The notes beneath the pieces were generated by a model. It saw nothing but the letters and a program-made list of their open reading frames with translations. It was not told the origin of the DNA and made no database searches. Both the position numbers and the translations under genes were made by a program. A stretch of 64,000 nucleotides of DNA. Source: Phycisphaerales bacterium. Its GTDB lineage: Bacteria; Planctomycetota; Phycisphaerae; Phycisphaerales; UBA1924. This document shows, piece by piece, positions 42,203 through 51,356 of the stretch (positions are counted from its first letter, which is position 1; the number at the start of each line of letters is the position of its first letter). Location: contig JALHOJ010000013.1 in the NCBI GenBank assembly GCA_022843045.1, positions 1-64,000 on the forward strand, read 5' to 3'.

Positions 42203-44116
42203 GTGAACAAGATCGCGTTCTTGGTTGTCGCGGCCGGGCTGGCCGTAGTGTCGCAGCAGCAGGTGGCCTTCGCGCAGCAGGCTGCGCCGGCGCAGGGCGA
42301 GAAGAAGGTGGTGCGGACGGCCGACGACCTGCCCACGCACGAGTATGAGCTTGAGCTCAAGCCCAGCGAGTTCCTCGACGCGGGCGAGCCGGTGTTCATG
42401 GCGTTTGTGAAACAGGTGAAGGCGAACATCGAGAACGAACTGGCGACGCTGGACATCCAGGACAAGACGACGCTGCGGGATCGGCACAGTCTGCTGGCGC
42501 AGATCGCGCTGCTGGAAGGCAACGACGCGGCGGCGCGGACGAACCTGGAGGCGGCGCGGCGGAACGAACTGAAGGAAGCCAATCGCCTGATGATCGGGCA
42601 TGTGCCCGAGTCGATGCTGGCGGGCAAGCAGGCGGCGGGTGAGATGAAGCTCACTGATCCGGCGTTCATCGCGGCGTTTGAGAAGTCGCTGGCGGGACGC
42701 TGGAGCGAGTTGCCCTGGGACAAGGTGTCGGATCAGATCAAGCAGCAGAAGGGGCGTGCGGAACTGATCACGCGCGAGCTGGTGATGGGCCAGGTCAAGA
42801 TGGGCCTGGACCCGGTGTGGGAGCAGGGCAACAAGGTGCTGAGCGGGGACATGGCGCATGCGCTGGTGTCGATGCGGATCGCGCTGCAGTATCAGTTGCC
42901 GCTCAACGCGACGATCGTGAAGGTCGCGGACGGCATCATCAAGAAGAACGCCACGGAGAGCGTGGACACATGGACGCCGACGCTGGCGACGCTGACGGGC
43001 AAGGAAGGCGGGAAGCCGGTGGTGGTGGGCGTGTGGGACAGCGGGATCGACGCGGCGGTCTTCTCCGACAACCTGTGGACCAACACCAAGGAAACCGCGA
43101 ACGGGACGGACGATGACAAGAACGGGTTTGTCGACGATCTGCACGGGATCGCGTTTGACCTTGAGGACAACCGGATTCCCGAACTGCTGCACCCTGTGAC
43201 GGAGATGAAGAACGATCCGGCGCTGGTGACGAAGCACATGAAGGGGATGATGGACGTGCAGGCGAGCATTGACAGCCCCGAGCGCAAGGCCCTGATCGCG
43301 TACATGCGCGATCTGGACGCGACCAAGTCGGGCGAGTTCATGGAGGACCTGGGCCTGTACGGCAACGTCGCGCACGGGACGCACGTGGCGGGCATTTCGC
43401 TGTCAGGGAATCCGTACGCGAAGCTGCTGGGCGTGCGCCTGACGTTTGACTTCAAGTCGATTCCGCGGGTGACGCCCAGCGTCGAGCAGGCTCGCAAGAC
43501 GGCGGCGAACTATCGCGCGACGGTGGAGTACCTGAAGGCCGCGGGCGTGCGCGTCGTCAACATGAGTTGGGGCGGTAGCAAGCAGGACGTGGAGACGCAG
43601 CTTGAGCAGAAGGGCGTGGGCAAGGACGCGGCGGAGCGCGATGCTCTGGCTCGCGAGATCTTTGACACGATGTCCAAGGGGCTGCGCGAGGCGATGGCCA
43701 GCGCGCCCGAGATCCTGTTCGTCGCCGCGGCGGGCAACAGCGACAACAACAACGCGTTTGTGGAATTCGCGCCCAGCGGGTTCAACCTTCCCAACATGGT
43801 GACGGTGGGCGCGATCGACAGCAGCGGCAAGCCCACGAGCTTCACGACCTTTGGCGACAACGTGACGCTGTATGCGAATGGCTTTGAAGTTGATTCGTTT
43901 GTGCCGGGCGGGGGTCGGATGAAGTTCAGCGGCACGAGCATGGCGGCCCCGCAGGTGACGAACCTGGTGGGGAAGATGCTGGCGCTGAAGCCTGATCTGA
44001 AGGTCGCGGAAGTGATCGACCTGCTCAAGCGCGGGAGCGATCCGCTGGCGGGCAAGGAGGGGCGGCTGGTGATCAATCAGAAGAAGACGATTGGTCTGCT
44101 TGCGAAGCCGAACTGA
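42203..44116 (+). CDS. secreted subtilisin-like serine protease (S8 family)
   Basis: A 637-residue protein. It starts at GTG 42203 (MNKIAFLVVAAGLAVVSQQQ), with AAGGAA six bases upstream; a TTG two codons earlier touches the Shine-Dalgarno and is less likely. A signal peptide ends near VAFAQQ. The catalytic triad is in VVGVWDSGID (Asp), NVAHGTHVAGISLSG (His) and KFSGTSMAAPQVTN (Ser), with the oxyanion Asn in FVAAAGNSDNNN. The N-terminal 250 residues form a helical pro-region, and the insert between Asp and His contains an acidic NGTDDDKNGFVDDLHG loop, common in calcium-binding subtilases. Likely acts outside the cytoplasm. Confidence 0.93.
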   Translation: MNKIAFLVVAAGLAVVSQQQVAFAQQAAPAQGEKKVVRTADDLPTHEYELELKPSEFLDAGEPVFMAFVKQVKANIENELATLDIQDKTTLRDRHSLLAQIALLEGNDAAARTNLEAARRNELKEANRLMIGHVPESMLAGKQAAGEMKLTDPAFIAAFEKSLAGRWSELPWDKVSDQIKQQKGRAELITRELVMGQVKMGLDPVWEQGNKVLSGDMAHALVSMRIALQYQLPLNATIVKVADGIIKKNATESVDTWTPTLATLTGKEGGKPVVVGVWDSGIDAAVFSDNLWTNTKETANGTDDDKNGFVDDLHGIAFDLEDNRIPELLHPVTEMKNDPALVTKHMKGMMDVQASIDSPERKALIAYMRDLDATKSGEFMEDLGLYGNVAHGTHVAGISLSGNPYAKLLGVRLTFDFKSIPRVTPSVEQARKTAANYRATVEYLKAAGVRVVNMSWGGSKQDVETQLEQKGVGKDAAERDALAREIFDTMSKGLREAMASAPEILFVAAAGNSDNNNAFVEFAPSGFNLPNMVTVGAIDSSGKPTSFTTFGDNVTLYANGFEVDSFVPGGGRMKFSGTSMAAPQVTNLVGKMLALKPDLKVAEVIDLLKRGSDPLAGKEGRLVINQKKTIGLLAKPN

Positions 44117-44139
44117 CTGGCTGTTCGCGGCTGACGTGC

Positions 44140-44242
44140 ATCGCGGCGGCCGCGGAGAGCAGAAGAGAAACGCGGAGAGGAGACTGGGCGAGAGCCTGTT
44201 CTTCACTCCGCGTTTCTCGTTTTGCTCCGCTGGCTCCGCGAT
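44140..44242. repeat. dispersed hairpin element (well-paired copy)
   Basis: Left arm at 44140-44179 (ATCGCGGCGGCCGCGGAGAG and on) pairs with right arm at 44201-44242 ending CGCTGGCTCCGCGAT. The two arms match with few mismatches; the loop region is about 20 bases. It lies directly downstream of the S8 protease gene. Confidence 0.75.
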
Positions 44243-44317
44243 CGGTGTTGACTTGACGCGGGGCTTCGCGTTGCTCAGCCCCGGCGTGGGTGGGCTGCGG
44301 GGGCTGTACCATCGGGG

Positions 44318-44854
44318 ATGTCGCAGCAACCTTCAGCGAACATTCCGCCCCAGCTTCAGGCGCCTTGGCGGATGGACTACCTCGAGTCGATGGGCGCGGC
44401 GGAGAAGAAGTCTGGCGCGCCGAAGGCGGGGAGCGGATCTTTCTTGTATGACTACTGGATGGCGCCTCAGGATGATGCGCGCAATCACGTGATCGTGCGC
44501 GATGGGCTTGGGATGATCCTGCTCAACAAGTTTCCGTATGCGAACGGGCACTTGCTGGTTGCGCTGGGGGATCCGCGGCCGACGCTGCTGGACTATGAAC
44601 CGGCGCAGCGGGCGCACTTGTGGGCGTTGGTTGATCGCGCGGCGGACTTGATGCAGCGGGCGCTGGAGCCGCAGGGGATCAACATCGGGGTGAATCAAGG
44701 GCGGGCGGCGGGGGCGGGGGTGCCTCAGCATTTGCATGCGCATCTGGTGCCGCGGTGGGGCGGGGATGTGAACTTCATGACGGTGGTTGGCAATGTGCGG
44801 GTGATGCCGGGGAGTTTGGAGAGGATGTTTGAGAGGTATTGTGCGGTGAGGTGA
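44318..44854 (+). CDS. HIT-family nucleotide hydrolase/phosphorylase
   Basis: A 178-residue protein. The histidine triad is in GVPQHLHAHLVPRWGGD, and the fold core in GMILLNKFPYANGHLLVALG. The length and the NHVIVRD opening fit bacterial Ap4A-type HIT proteins of the FHIT/Ap4A phosphorylase branch. It would hydrolyse dinucleoside polyphosphates or AMP-linked substrates. It precedes the dehydrogenase on the same strand by 95 bp. Confidence 0.9.
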   Translation: MSQQPSANIPPQLQAPWRMDYLESMGAAEKKSGAPKAGSGSFLYDYWMAPQDDARNHVIVRDGLGMILLNKFPYANGHLLVALGDPRPTLLDYEPAQRAHLWALVDRAADLMQRALEPQGINIGVNQGRAAGAGVPQHLHAHLVPRWGGDVNFMTVVGNVRVMPGSLERMFERYCAVR

Positions 44855-44949
44855 GGGAGAGGGCATTGGGCATTGGGTCGTGCGGCGTGAGTCGGCTCGC
44901 GGGCCCTCCCTCACGGTCGGGCTGCATGTATTCCTCCTATCCTCGGGCC

Positions 44950-46251
44950 ATGTCTTTTGCACTTGCTTCCACCGACGGTTTTTCGCGATATCAGTCCTTC
45001 TACGAGCGCCCGCCGGCGATCGTCGTGGAGTGGCACGATGATCAGACGGATGCCGTGGGTTGGCTGTGCATTGACTCACTGCGCGGGGGCGCGGCGGGGG
45101 GCGGGACGCGGATGCGGGCGGGCGGCACGCGCGAGGAAGCGATCTTTCTTGCGAAGACGATGGGCGTGAAATTTCGGGCGTGCGGGCCGGATATCGGGGG
45201 CGGCAAGAGCGTGATCCGGTTCAATGCGGGCGCGCCGATTGAAGTGAAGCATGGGGTCTTGGAGCGCTGGTATCGGCACATCGGGCCGTATCTCAAGTCG
45301 TGCTACGGCACGGGCGGGGATGTGGGCGTGGATGAAGTTTCGGAAGCGACCGCGATCACGGAGCGGGTGCTGGGTTTGAAGCATGTGCAGGAGGGGATCG
45401 CGCGCGGGCACACTTGGGACGACAAGGAGGGGCCCGAGCCGAAGATCGCGCGGCTCAAGCATGGGGTTGAGGCGTTGGTGACGCTGAAGGACTTGCCGGG
45501 GCCGCGCACGGGTGGTGCGTGGATGATCGCGGATGTGGTGACGGGCTTGGGCGTTGCCAAGAGCATCGAGGCGTACTACCGGCTGCGGAACATGAAGCTG
45601 GAAGGCCAGCGCGTGATCATCGAGGGGTTTGGGGCGGTGGGCGCGTTCGCGGGGTATTACCTGCAGCACATGGGCGCGATGACGGTGTCGACCAGCACGC
45701 GCAACAGCGATGGGACGATTCGGGTGGTGCAGAATCCCAAGGGGATTGATTGCAGGGCGCTGATTCTCGCGCGCGAGGGGACGAACCTGCCGGCGAAGTT
45801 CGAGGGCTCGCAGGTACTCGACACGGCGAGCGGCGATGAACTGCTGAACGTGCCGGCGGAGATCTACATCCCGGCGGCGGCGAGCCACACGACCACGCAG
45901 ACGCGGCTGGCGGTGATGCGGCATGCGGGCGTGAAGGTCGTGAGCTGCGGGGCGAACAACCCGTTTGCGTATGACAAGGACAAGGAACGCGTGAAGGACT
46001 GGGTCGCGGACCAACTCGCGCTGATGCGCGAGGCGGACAAGAGCTTTGCGATCATCCCGGACTTCATCGCCAACTGCGGCATGGCGCGGACGTTCCACTA
46101 CCTCATGCGTGCGGGCGGGCAGACGGACGCGACGAGCATCATGAACGATGCGGGCGGACTGATTGAAAGCCGGGTGAAGGAGTTGCTGGATGGGCACCAG
46201 GCTCCGACGGGGCTTTTGAATCGGGCGTTTGGGATGTTTGTGGCGGGGTGA
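44950..46251 (+). CDS. Glu/Leu/Phe/Val dehydrogenase-family protein
   Basis: A 433-residue protein. Residues about 30-130 hold the dimerisation/substrate domain: GGAAGGGTRMRAGGTREEAI and the catalytic-lysine motif PDIGGGKSVIRF. The Rossmann half begins LEGQRVIIEGFGAVGAFAGY. The sequence YGTGGDVGVDEVSEATAITE is also typical. The GGGKSVI motif is nearer to leucine/phenylalanine dehydrogenases than to classic glutamate dehydrogenase (GGGKGG), but the length exceeds leucine dehydrogenase by some 70 residues. NAD-dependent oxidative deamination is expected; the amino acid is not determinable. Confidence 0.85.
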   Translation: MSFALASTDGFSRYQSFYERPPAIVVEWHDDQTDAVGWLCIDSLRGGAAGGGTRMRAGGTREEAIFLAKTMGVKFRACGPDIGGGKSVIRFNAGAPIEVKHGVLERWYRHIGPYLKSCYGTGGDVGVDEVSEATAITERVLGLKHVQEGIARGHTWDDKEGPEPKIARLKHGVEALVTLKDLPGPRTGGAWMIADVVTGLGVAKSIEAYYRLRNMKLEGQRVIIEGFGAVGAFAGYYLQHMGAMTVSTSTRNSDGTIRVVQNPKGIDCRALILAREGTNLPAKFEGSQVLDTASGDELLNVPAEIYIPAAASHTTTQTRLAVMRHAGVKVVSCGANNPFAYDKDKERVKDWVADQLALMREADKSFAIIPDFIANCGMARTFHYLMRAGGQTDATSIMNDAGGLIESRVKELLDGHQAPTGLLNRAFGMFVAG

Positions 46252-46389
46252 GGGTGGGGGCTTGCGCCCCTCGGTTCCTAAAGTGTGATGGCGGAGGTTC
46301 GCCCCGGAGGGTGCCGGTGAGAGGCCGAGCGGGCTCGGGAAGACCGCGTCAGGGCTGGTGAGACCAGTCGCTGGGGCGCCTTCCGCCGT

Positions 46390-47082
46390 TTATGCCGTGG
46401 TGTGGAGCTGTTGGTTGAACCAGGCTTCGAGGGCGGTGGTGATCGCCGCGGGCTTGGCGTCGGTGAATCGGATTTGCTCGCCCACCACGATCTCGCTGTG
46501 GCTGCGGCGCCAGAGGCTGGCCCAGGCGGAGTCGGCTTGGGGGGTGTTGCGGATGAGGATGGGGAGGACGGGGGCGTTGGTCATGGCGACCATCATGCCA
46601 GCGCCTTGCTGGAAGGGGAGCAGCGTGCCGGGCGGGCGTTCGATTTTGCCTTCGGGGAAGACGCCGATGATTTCGCTGGCTTTGAGGGCGCGGACGGCTT
46701 CGCGGAGGGCGCGGGTGTCGGGCTTGGTGCGGTCGACGAAGATGATGTTGAAGTACGACCAGACGTCGGCGAGGCCGCCCCACTTCATGTCCTCGGCCAT
46801 CATCCAACGGACATAGAACGGGCACGCGGCCTGGATCAGCATCGGGTCGATGCCAGCGGTGTGGTTGCAGACGACGATGAGGGGGCCGCAGTATCGCTCG
46901 CGGGGGATGTTGTGAGGGTTGATGACGCGGAGGCGGTGGACAAGGCGGGAGTAGATCTGGATGAAGCGGTAGGTGAGGCCGGAGATGGTGTCGCTGCGCG
47001 GGTTGGCGAGGAGCCAATTTGCGATGCCGGCCCAGATGAGCCAGAGGCCGAGGAGGAGGATGAGGGTGGGGAGCCAGGGCAT
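46390..47082 (-). CDS. 1-acylglycerol-3-phosphate acyltransferase-like protein (PlsC)
   Basis: A 230-residue protein. An N-terminal transmembrane helix (TLILLLGLWLIWAGIANWLL) is followed by the acyltransferase motifs NHTAGIDP (H-x4-D type), the FVDRTKPD motif, IIGVFPEGKIERPPGTLLPF and PVLPILI. It acylates lysophosphatidic acid to phosphatidic acid at the cytoplasmic membrane, or a related acceptor. It is divergent from rarA. Confidence 0.9.
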   Translation of the reverse strand: MPWLPTLILLLGLWLIWAGIANWLLANPRSDTISGLTYRFIQIYSRLVHRLRVINPHNIPRERYCGPLIVVCNHTAGIDPMLIQAACPFYVRWMMAEDMKWGGLADVWSYFNIIFVDRTKPDTRALREAVRALKASEIIGVFPEGKIERPPGTLLPFQQGAGMMVAMTNAPVLPILIRNTPQADSAWASLWRRSHSEIVVGEQIRFTDAKPAAITTALEAWFNQQLHTTA

Positions 47083-47184
47083 TAATGGGGGGCGGATAGT
47101 AACGCGGTGCGATGTGGGCGACGGGAAGAAGGCAGCGAGGCATGAGGCATCGGGGCATCGAGGGCGGGGTTCGTATCCTTGATC

Positions 47185-48615
47185 ATGTCTGACCTTTGGG
47201 CCGCAAAGCGCGAGCAGTCACGCAAGGGGGTTGAGCCGCTTGCGGTGCGGATGCGGCCTCGGACTCTTGATGAGTTTGCGGGGCAGCAGCACATTTTGGG
47301 GCCGGGCAAGTTGCTGCGGCGGATGCTCGCGGCGGACACGGTCACGAGCATGATTTTTCATGGGCCGCCCGGCACGGGGAAGACGACGCTGGCGGAGCTC
47401 ATCGCTCGGCAGACCAAGCGGGTGTTTGTGCGGGAGAACGCGGCGCTGGTGGGTGTGAAGCGGATTCGGGATGTGATTGATGAGGCCCAGCGGCGGCTGG
47501 AACTCGAGAACAAGCGGACGATTCTGTTTCTGGATGAGATTCATCGCTTCACGAAAGCACAGCAGGATGTGCTGCTGGGTGATGTCGAGCGCGGGCTGAT
47601 CACGCTGATCGGGGCGACGACGGAGAATCCGCTGTTTGCGGTGAACTCGGCGCTGGTGAGCCGGAGCACGCTGTTTCGCCTCGAAACCCTGAGCGAAGAC
47701 GACATCATCGCCGTGCTGCGCCGGACGATCGCTGACAAGGAGCGCGGGTATGGCGGGCTGGCGCTTGAAGTGACGGAGGATGCGCTGCGGGTGTGGGCGG
47801 TCAAGTGTGATGGGGATGCGAGGAGGGCGCTGGGGGCGTTGGAGGTGGCGGTCGAAAGTCAGAGACGAAGAGACGAAGAGACGAAGAGACGGAGTGATGA
47901 AGTGGAAGCAACCACTGCGTCTCTGCGTCTCTCTGTCTCTTCGTCTCTTCTGATTGACGCCGCCGTCGCCCAAGACTCCATCCAGCAGAAGGCCGCGCTG
48001 TACGACGCGTCGGGTGATCAGCATTACGACCACGCTTCCGCGCTCATCAAGTCGATTCGGGGGAGTGATCCGGATGCGGCGGTGTATTGGCTCGCGCGGA
48101 TGTTGGATGCTGGAGAGGATCCGCGGTTTATCGCGCGGCGGTTGGCGATTCTGGCGAGCGAGGATGTTGGGAACGCGGATCCGCGGGCGATCATGATCGC
48201 GGCGAGTTGCTTTACGATCGTCGAGCGCATCGGCATGCCCGAGGCGCGGATCACGCTGTCGCAGACGGCGATCTACCTGGCGCTGGCGCCCAAGAGCAAC
48301 GCGAGCTATGTCGCGATTGATGAAGCGATGAAGGACGCGGCGGAAGGACGCACGATTCCGGTGCCGATGCACATCAAGGATGGGAACGTGCGCAAGGCGA
48401 CGCAGATCAGCGTGTCGGGCAAGGACGGGGACGCGTATCGGTACACGCACGCGGATGGGATCGCGGATCCGCACCTGGGCGTGATCGGGGCGCAGGACTA
48501 TCTGGGCGTGGAGAAGCAGTACTACCGGCCGACGACGCATGGGAGCGAGAAGGTGCTGAAGGATGCGCTGGAGCGGGCGCGGGCGGCGCGAGGCCCGAAG
48601 GATGTGGAAGCATGA
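47185..48615 (+). CDS. rarA: replication-associated recombination protein RarA (MgsA), with an in-frame repeat insertion
   Basis: A 476-residue AAA+ protein. N-terminus: LAVRMRPRTLDEFAGQQHIL. Walker A FHGPPGTGKTTLA, Walker B TILFLDEIHRF, sensor GATTENP. The C-terminal part has HYDHASALIKSIRGSDPDAA and YWLARMLDAGEDPRFIARRL. Between the AAA+ lid (GDARRALGALEVAVE) and QQKAALYDASGDQHYD about 33 residues of Arg/Glu/Ser-rich sequence derive from an octamer hairpin (47858-47957), which keeps the frame. RarA acts at stalled replication forks. The start 47185 (MSDLWAAKREQS) follows an alternative TTG. The stop overlaps the next gene by four bases. Confidence 0.92.
   Translation: MSDLWAAKREQSRKGVEPLAVRMRPRTLDEFAGQQHILGPGKLLRRMLAADTVTSMIFHGPPGTGKTTLAELIARQTKRVFVRENAALVGVKRIRDVIDEAQRRLELENKRTILFLDEIHRFTKAQQDVLLGDVERGLITLIGATTENPLFAVNSALVSRSTLFRLETLSEDDIIAVLRRTIADKERGYGGLALEVTEDALRVWAVKCDGDARRALGALEVAVESQRRRDEETKRRSDEVEATTASLRLSVSSSLLIDAAVAQDSIQQKAALYDASGDQHYDHASALIKSIRGSDPDAAVYWLARMLDAGEDPRFIARRLAILASEDVGNADPRAIMIAASCFTIVERIGMPEARITLSQTAIYLALAPKSNASYVAIDEAMKDAAEGRTIPVPMHIKDGNVRKATQISVSGKDGDAYRYTHADGIADPHLGVIGAQDYLGVEKQYYRPTTHGSEKVLKDALERARAARGPKDVEA
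47858..47957. repeat. octamer-tandem hairpin inserted inside rarA
   Basis: Left arm: AGAGACGA repeated three times, then AGAGACGG AGTGATGA AGTGG; right arm: CCACTGCG TCTCTGCG TCTCTCTG TCTCTTCG TCTCTTC. The six-base loop is AAGCAA. The arms match over about 40 bases with few mismatches. It adds a multiple of three bases and translates as charged and then serine-rich sequence (RDEETKRRSDE...ASLRLSVSSSLL). Confidence 0.85.
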
Positions 48616-49229
48616 GCGGGGGAGCGACCAAGCAGGCGGTGCGGGAGTTGGTGCGGGCGCGGATGGCGGCGCTGGGGGACGCGGCGTGGAACCACGCGGC
48701 GGAGGGGATTGCGGCACGACTGTTAGAGCTTGGGGCGCAGCGCGGGTGGCGGGCTTGGATGGTGTTTTTGCCGATGGCTCGGGCGGAGCGGGGGCGGGAT
48801 GAGGTGGATTTGACGGGGTTGGTGCAGGGGTTGCTGGGGGCGGGCGGGGTGCGGGTGTGTTTGCCGCGGACGGATTGGCAATCGATGACGCTGGAACCGG
48901 TGGCGGTGGAGAACCTGTTAACAGATATTGTGGTCGGCCGTTATAGCCTGCGCGAGCCACGGGCCGATCTTCTTCCCTTGGCGCTGGGCGATCTGGATGT
49001 CGTGATCGTGCCGGGGCTTGCGTTTGATTCCACGGGGGCCAGGCTGGGTCGTGGCGGCGGGTTGTATGACCGGCTGCTGGCTCGGGTGGCGGGGCTGCCT
49101 GCGGGGAATCGACCGGTGAGCGTCGGCGTGTGCGTGGACGAACAGGTGGTGGAAAAGGTGCCGGTTGAGGCGCACGATCTGCGCGTTGATATGATACTGA
49201 CGCCGACCACGATCCTGCGTGGTGCGTGA
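48612..49229 (+). CDS. 5-formyltetrahydrofolate cyclo-ligase
   Basis: A 205-residue protein with family motifs: LVRARMAALGDAAWNHAAEG, VVIVPGLAFDSTGARLGRGG and GLYDRLLARVAGLP, then VGVCVDEQVVEKVPVEAHD. It converts 5-formyl-THF to 5,10-methenyl-THF with ATP. The ATG overlaps the rarA stop (ATGA). The expected Lys/Arg in the N-terminal helix is present. Confidence 0.9.
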   Translation: MSGGATKQAVRELVRARMAALGDAAWNHAAEGIAARLLELGAQRGWRAWMVFLPMARAERGRDEVDLTGLVQGLLGAGGVRVCLPRTDWQSMTLEPVAVENLLTDIVVGRYSLREPRADLLPLALGDLDVVIVPGLAFDSTGARLGRGGGLYDRLLARVAGLPAGNRPVSVGVCVDEQVVEKVPVEAHDLRVDMILTPTTILRGA

Positions 49230-49287
49230 AGGAACGGACTCCCGACGTGGCTGATCACGTCGCTACTCAAGGAAGGGTTTTCGAGAT

Positions 49288-50622
49288 ATGGCACTGCCCT
49301 CTCAGTCGGAACGTGGCAACGACAGCAACCGCAGCGTGATGGCGCAGCCCGATTCGGGCTTATCGTCGGCGGCGCGGACTGGGCTCATCATTCTGGGGAT
49401 TGCGTTGGTGGGCGTGGCGGGGTACGCCGCGGCGAACTGGGTCAACAAGCCCAAGGACCCGACGAAGATTGCTGACTCAGCGGGGAAGGTGACGGAGCCG
49501 ACGGCTGCGCCCGTGACGCCACCGCCTACGGAGTTTGTGCAGGGGCAGCCGCTGCCTGGCGGGGCGACGGGGACGAGCACGCCTTCGGCGGGTACGTCGA
49601 CGACGGGCGGTGTGACGCCGTTTGGTCAGCCGGCGACGGTGGCGCGGCCCGGGACTGGGACGCCCACGACGGGCACTACTGGCACGGCGGCACCCACGAC
49701 GGGCGGAACCACGACGACGGGCGCGACAACGGGCGCTCCCACGCAAGCGGCAACGACTGGCGCGACGCCAGCGGGTGGCGCGACGACGCCTGGCACTGCT
49801 CCCGTGACCGCGCCCGGCGCGACGCCCATGACCACGACGGACTTGGGAGTGCTGTCGCTCATCGAGGCGGGCGACAAGGCCCTGCGCGAGAACAAGTTGG
49901 TTGATGCTCGTGCGTCGTTCAGCAAGGCATTGCTGCACAAGGATGCGAGCGAGCTGGATCGCGAGACGCTCCGCGGGAAGCTGGGCACGATCAATCAGGA
50001 TCTGGTCTTTGGCAGCTTGGTCGCGCAGGGCGATCCGCTGGTGGAGAGCTACAAGGTTGTCGCGGGCGATTCGCTGGAGAAGATCCGGCGCAAGCGCGAG
50101 CTGGCGACGGACTGGCGCCTGATCCAGCGCGTGAACAAGATCGCGAACCCCAACAGCATTCGCGTGGGGCAGAGCCTGAAGCTCGTGCGCGGGCCGTTCC
50201 ACGCGGTGGTCAACAAGAGCGCGTATCGCGTGGACGTCTTCGCGGGCTCGCCCGAAGACCCGGCGAACTGGCTGTTCATCAAGGGGTATCGCGCCGGGCT
50301 GGGCGAAGGCAACAGCACGCCCATCGGCAACTACGTGATCAAGAAGGGCAGCAAGCTGGTGAACCCTCCTTGGGTCAATCCTCGGACGGGCGAACGCTTT
50401 GACAAGGACGATCCCAAGAACCCCATCGGCGAGTTCTGGGTCGGCTGGCAGGGGATGGGCGACAGCAAGGCCAACTCGGGCTATGGCTTCCACGGCACGA
50501 TCGAGCCGGACAGCATCGGGCAGCAGAAGAGCATGGGGTGCGTGCGGCTGGGCAGCACGGACATCGCCGAGCTGTATGAACTGCTGGCGGAAGAGGTCAG
50601 CGTGGTGCGCGTGATGCCTTGA
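49288..50622 (+). CDS. membrane-anchored LysM and L,D-transpeptidase (YkuD) protein
   Basis: A 444-residue protein. A transmembrane helix (about residues 31-48, LIILGIALVGVAGYAAANWV) is followed by a 110-residue linker of Thr/Gly/Ala/Pro repeats, a helical TPR-like part (IEAGDKALRENKLVDARASF), a LysM domain (SYKVVAGDSLEKIRRK to GQSLKLVRG) and a YkuD catalytic domain with YGFHGTIEPDSIGQQKSMGC then VRLG (His, Ser-x-Gly-Cys). It cross-links peptidoglycan or anchors proteins to it. AAGGAAGG precedes the start. It is followed by a terminator. Confidence 0.9.
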   Translation: MALPSQSERGNDSNRSVMAQPDSGLSSAARTGLIILGIALVGVAGYAAANWVNKPKDPTKIADSAGKVTEPTAAPVTPPPTEFVQGQPLPGGATGTSTPSAGTSTTGGVTPFGQPATVARPGTGTPTTGTTGTAAPTTGGTTTTGATTGAPTQAATTGATPAGGATTPGTAPVTAPGATPMTTTDLGVLSLIEAGDKALRENKLVDARASFSKALLHKDASELDRETLRGKLGTINQDLVFGSLVAQGDPLVESYKVVAGDSLEKIRRKRELATDWRLIQRVNKIANPNSIRVGQSLKLVRGPFHAVVNKSAYRVDVFAGSPEDPANWLFIKGYRAGLGEGNSTPIGNYVIKKGSKLVNPPWVNPRTGERFDKDDPKNPIGEFWVGWQGMGDSKANSGYGFHGTIEPDSIGQQKSMGCVRLGSTDIAELYELLAEEVSVVRVMP

Positions 50623-50646
50623 GTGGGCTCAGCAGATCGAACCTTG

Positions 50647-50683
50647 AACGCGGTGAGCCTGTGCTCGCCGCGTTTTCCTTTTT
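50647..50683 (+). terminator. rho-independent terminator after the L,D-transpeptidase
   Basis: AACGCGG (50647-50653) and CCGCGTT (50668-50674), extended by GAG/CTC inside, form the stem; the following TTCCTTTTT is the T-rich tail. Confidence 0.85.
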
Positions 50684-50816
50684 GGTCGGGCAAAGTCCGG
50701 AAAACTGCCCATTCCGGACCTTGTCGGCGTGTTCCGCGACGAACCGGGCTCCACTTGCATCGTATAGTTGGGCGTTCGCGAACAATTGACGTTCGCCCGT
50801 AGGAGTTTGATTCGCA

Positions 50817-51194
50817 ATGGCCACCACCACGCTTCCCCAGTCCGAAACCCATGCTCACGCGCACGGTGTCATCCTTTCCGAGACCGCCGCGAAGGAAGTG
50901 AAGAAGATCATCGTTGATCAGGAGCTCGACGCCGACAAGGTCCGCCTGCGGGTGGGCGTGAAGGGCGGCGGGTGCTCGGGGTTCAGCTACGTGCTGGACC
51001 TGACCGAGACGCAGAAGGAGACGGACGAGATCTTTGAGCAGCATGGCGTCAAGATCATCGTGGACCCCAAGAGCCTGTTGTATCTCAACGGCGTGACGGT
51101 GGACTTCCGCGATGAGATCATGGGGCGCGGGTTTGTGTTCAACAACCCCAACGCGACGAGTTCGTGTGGGTGCGGCAGCAGCTTCAGCGCATAA
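50817..51194 (+). CDS. A-type iron-sulfur cluster carrier (IscA/ErpA/HesB family)
   Basis: A 125-residue protein. The three conserved cysteines are in VGVKGGGCSGFSYVLDL and TSSCGCGSSFSA; the core starts VILSETAAKEVKKIIVDQEL. It passes Fe-S clusters to apo-proteins. The first 16 residues (TTLPQSETHAHAHG) are a His-containing extension. AGGAG lies 10 bases before the start. It stands alone with a terminator on each side. Confidence 0.92.
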   Translation: MATTTLPQSETHAHAHGVILSETAAKEVKKIIVDQELDADKVRLRVGVKGGGCSGFSYVLDLTETQKETDEIFEQHGVKIIVDPKSLLYLNGVTVDFRDEIMGRGFVFNNPNATSSCGCGSSFSA

Positions 51195-51255
51195 GCACCG
51201 AAGGGCGCGAGCCCTTGGAGGAGCGTGGAGCGACGCGAGTGATTGAGTGACTTTG

Positions 51256-51279
51256 AAGCCGCGCTTGCGCGGCTTTTTT
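51256..51279 (+). terminator. rho-independent terminator after the Fe-S carrier
   Basis: AAGCCGCGC (51256-51264), loop TT, GCGCGGCTT (51267-51275) and a run of six T. It lies between this gene and the convergent dnaB gene. Confidence 0.9.
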
Positions 51280-51356
51280 CGTTTGGGCGTGAGTGGGCGT
51301 TTCGCGTGCCGCGGTTGGGTCGGCTGGCGGCTTGCGCCGCTTGGTTCTTACGCGGG

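Noticed and set aside
41500-42723. 408-codon N-terminal extension of the secretin frame
   Set aside because: It is Ser/Arg/Pro-rich, contains the S8 protease leader in antisense, and precedes a normal signal peptide starting at 41499.
46256-46270. GGGGC-TTGC-GCCCC hairpin after the amino-acid dehydrogenase as a terminator
   Set aside because: The stem is only five base pairs and no T-run follows; not strong enough to list as a terminator.
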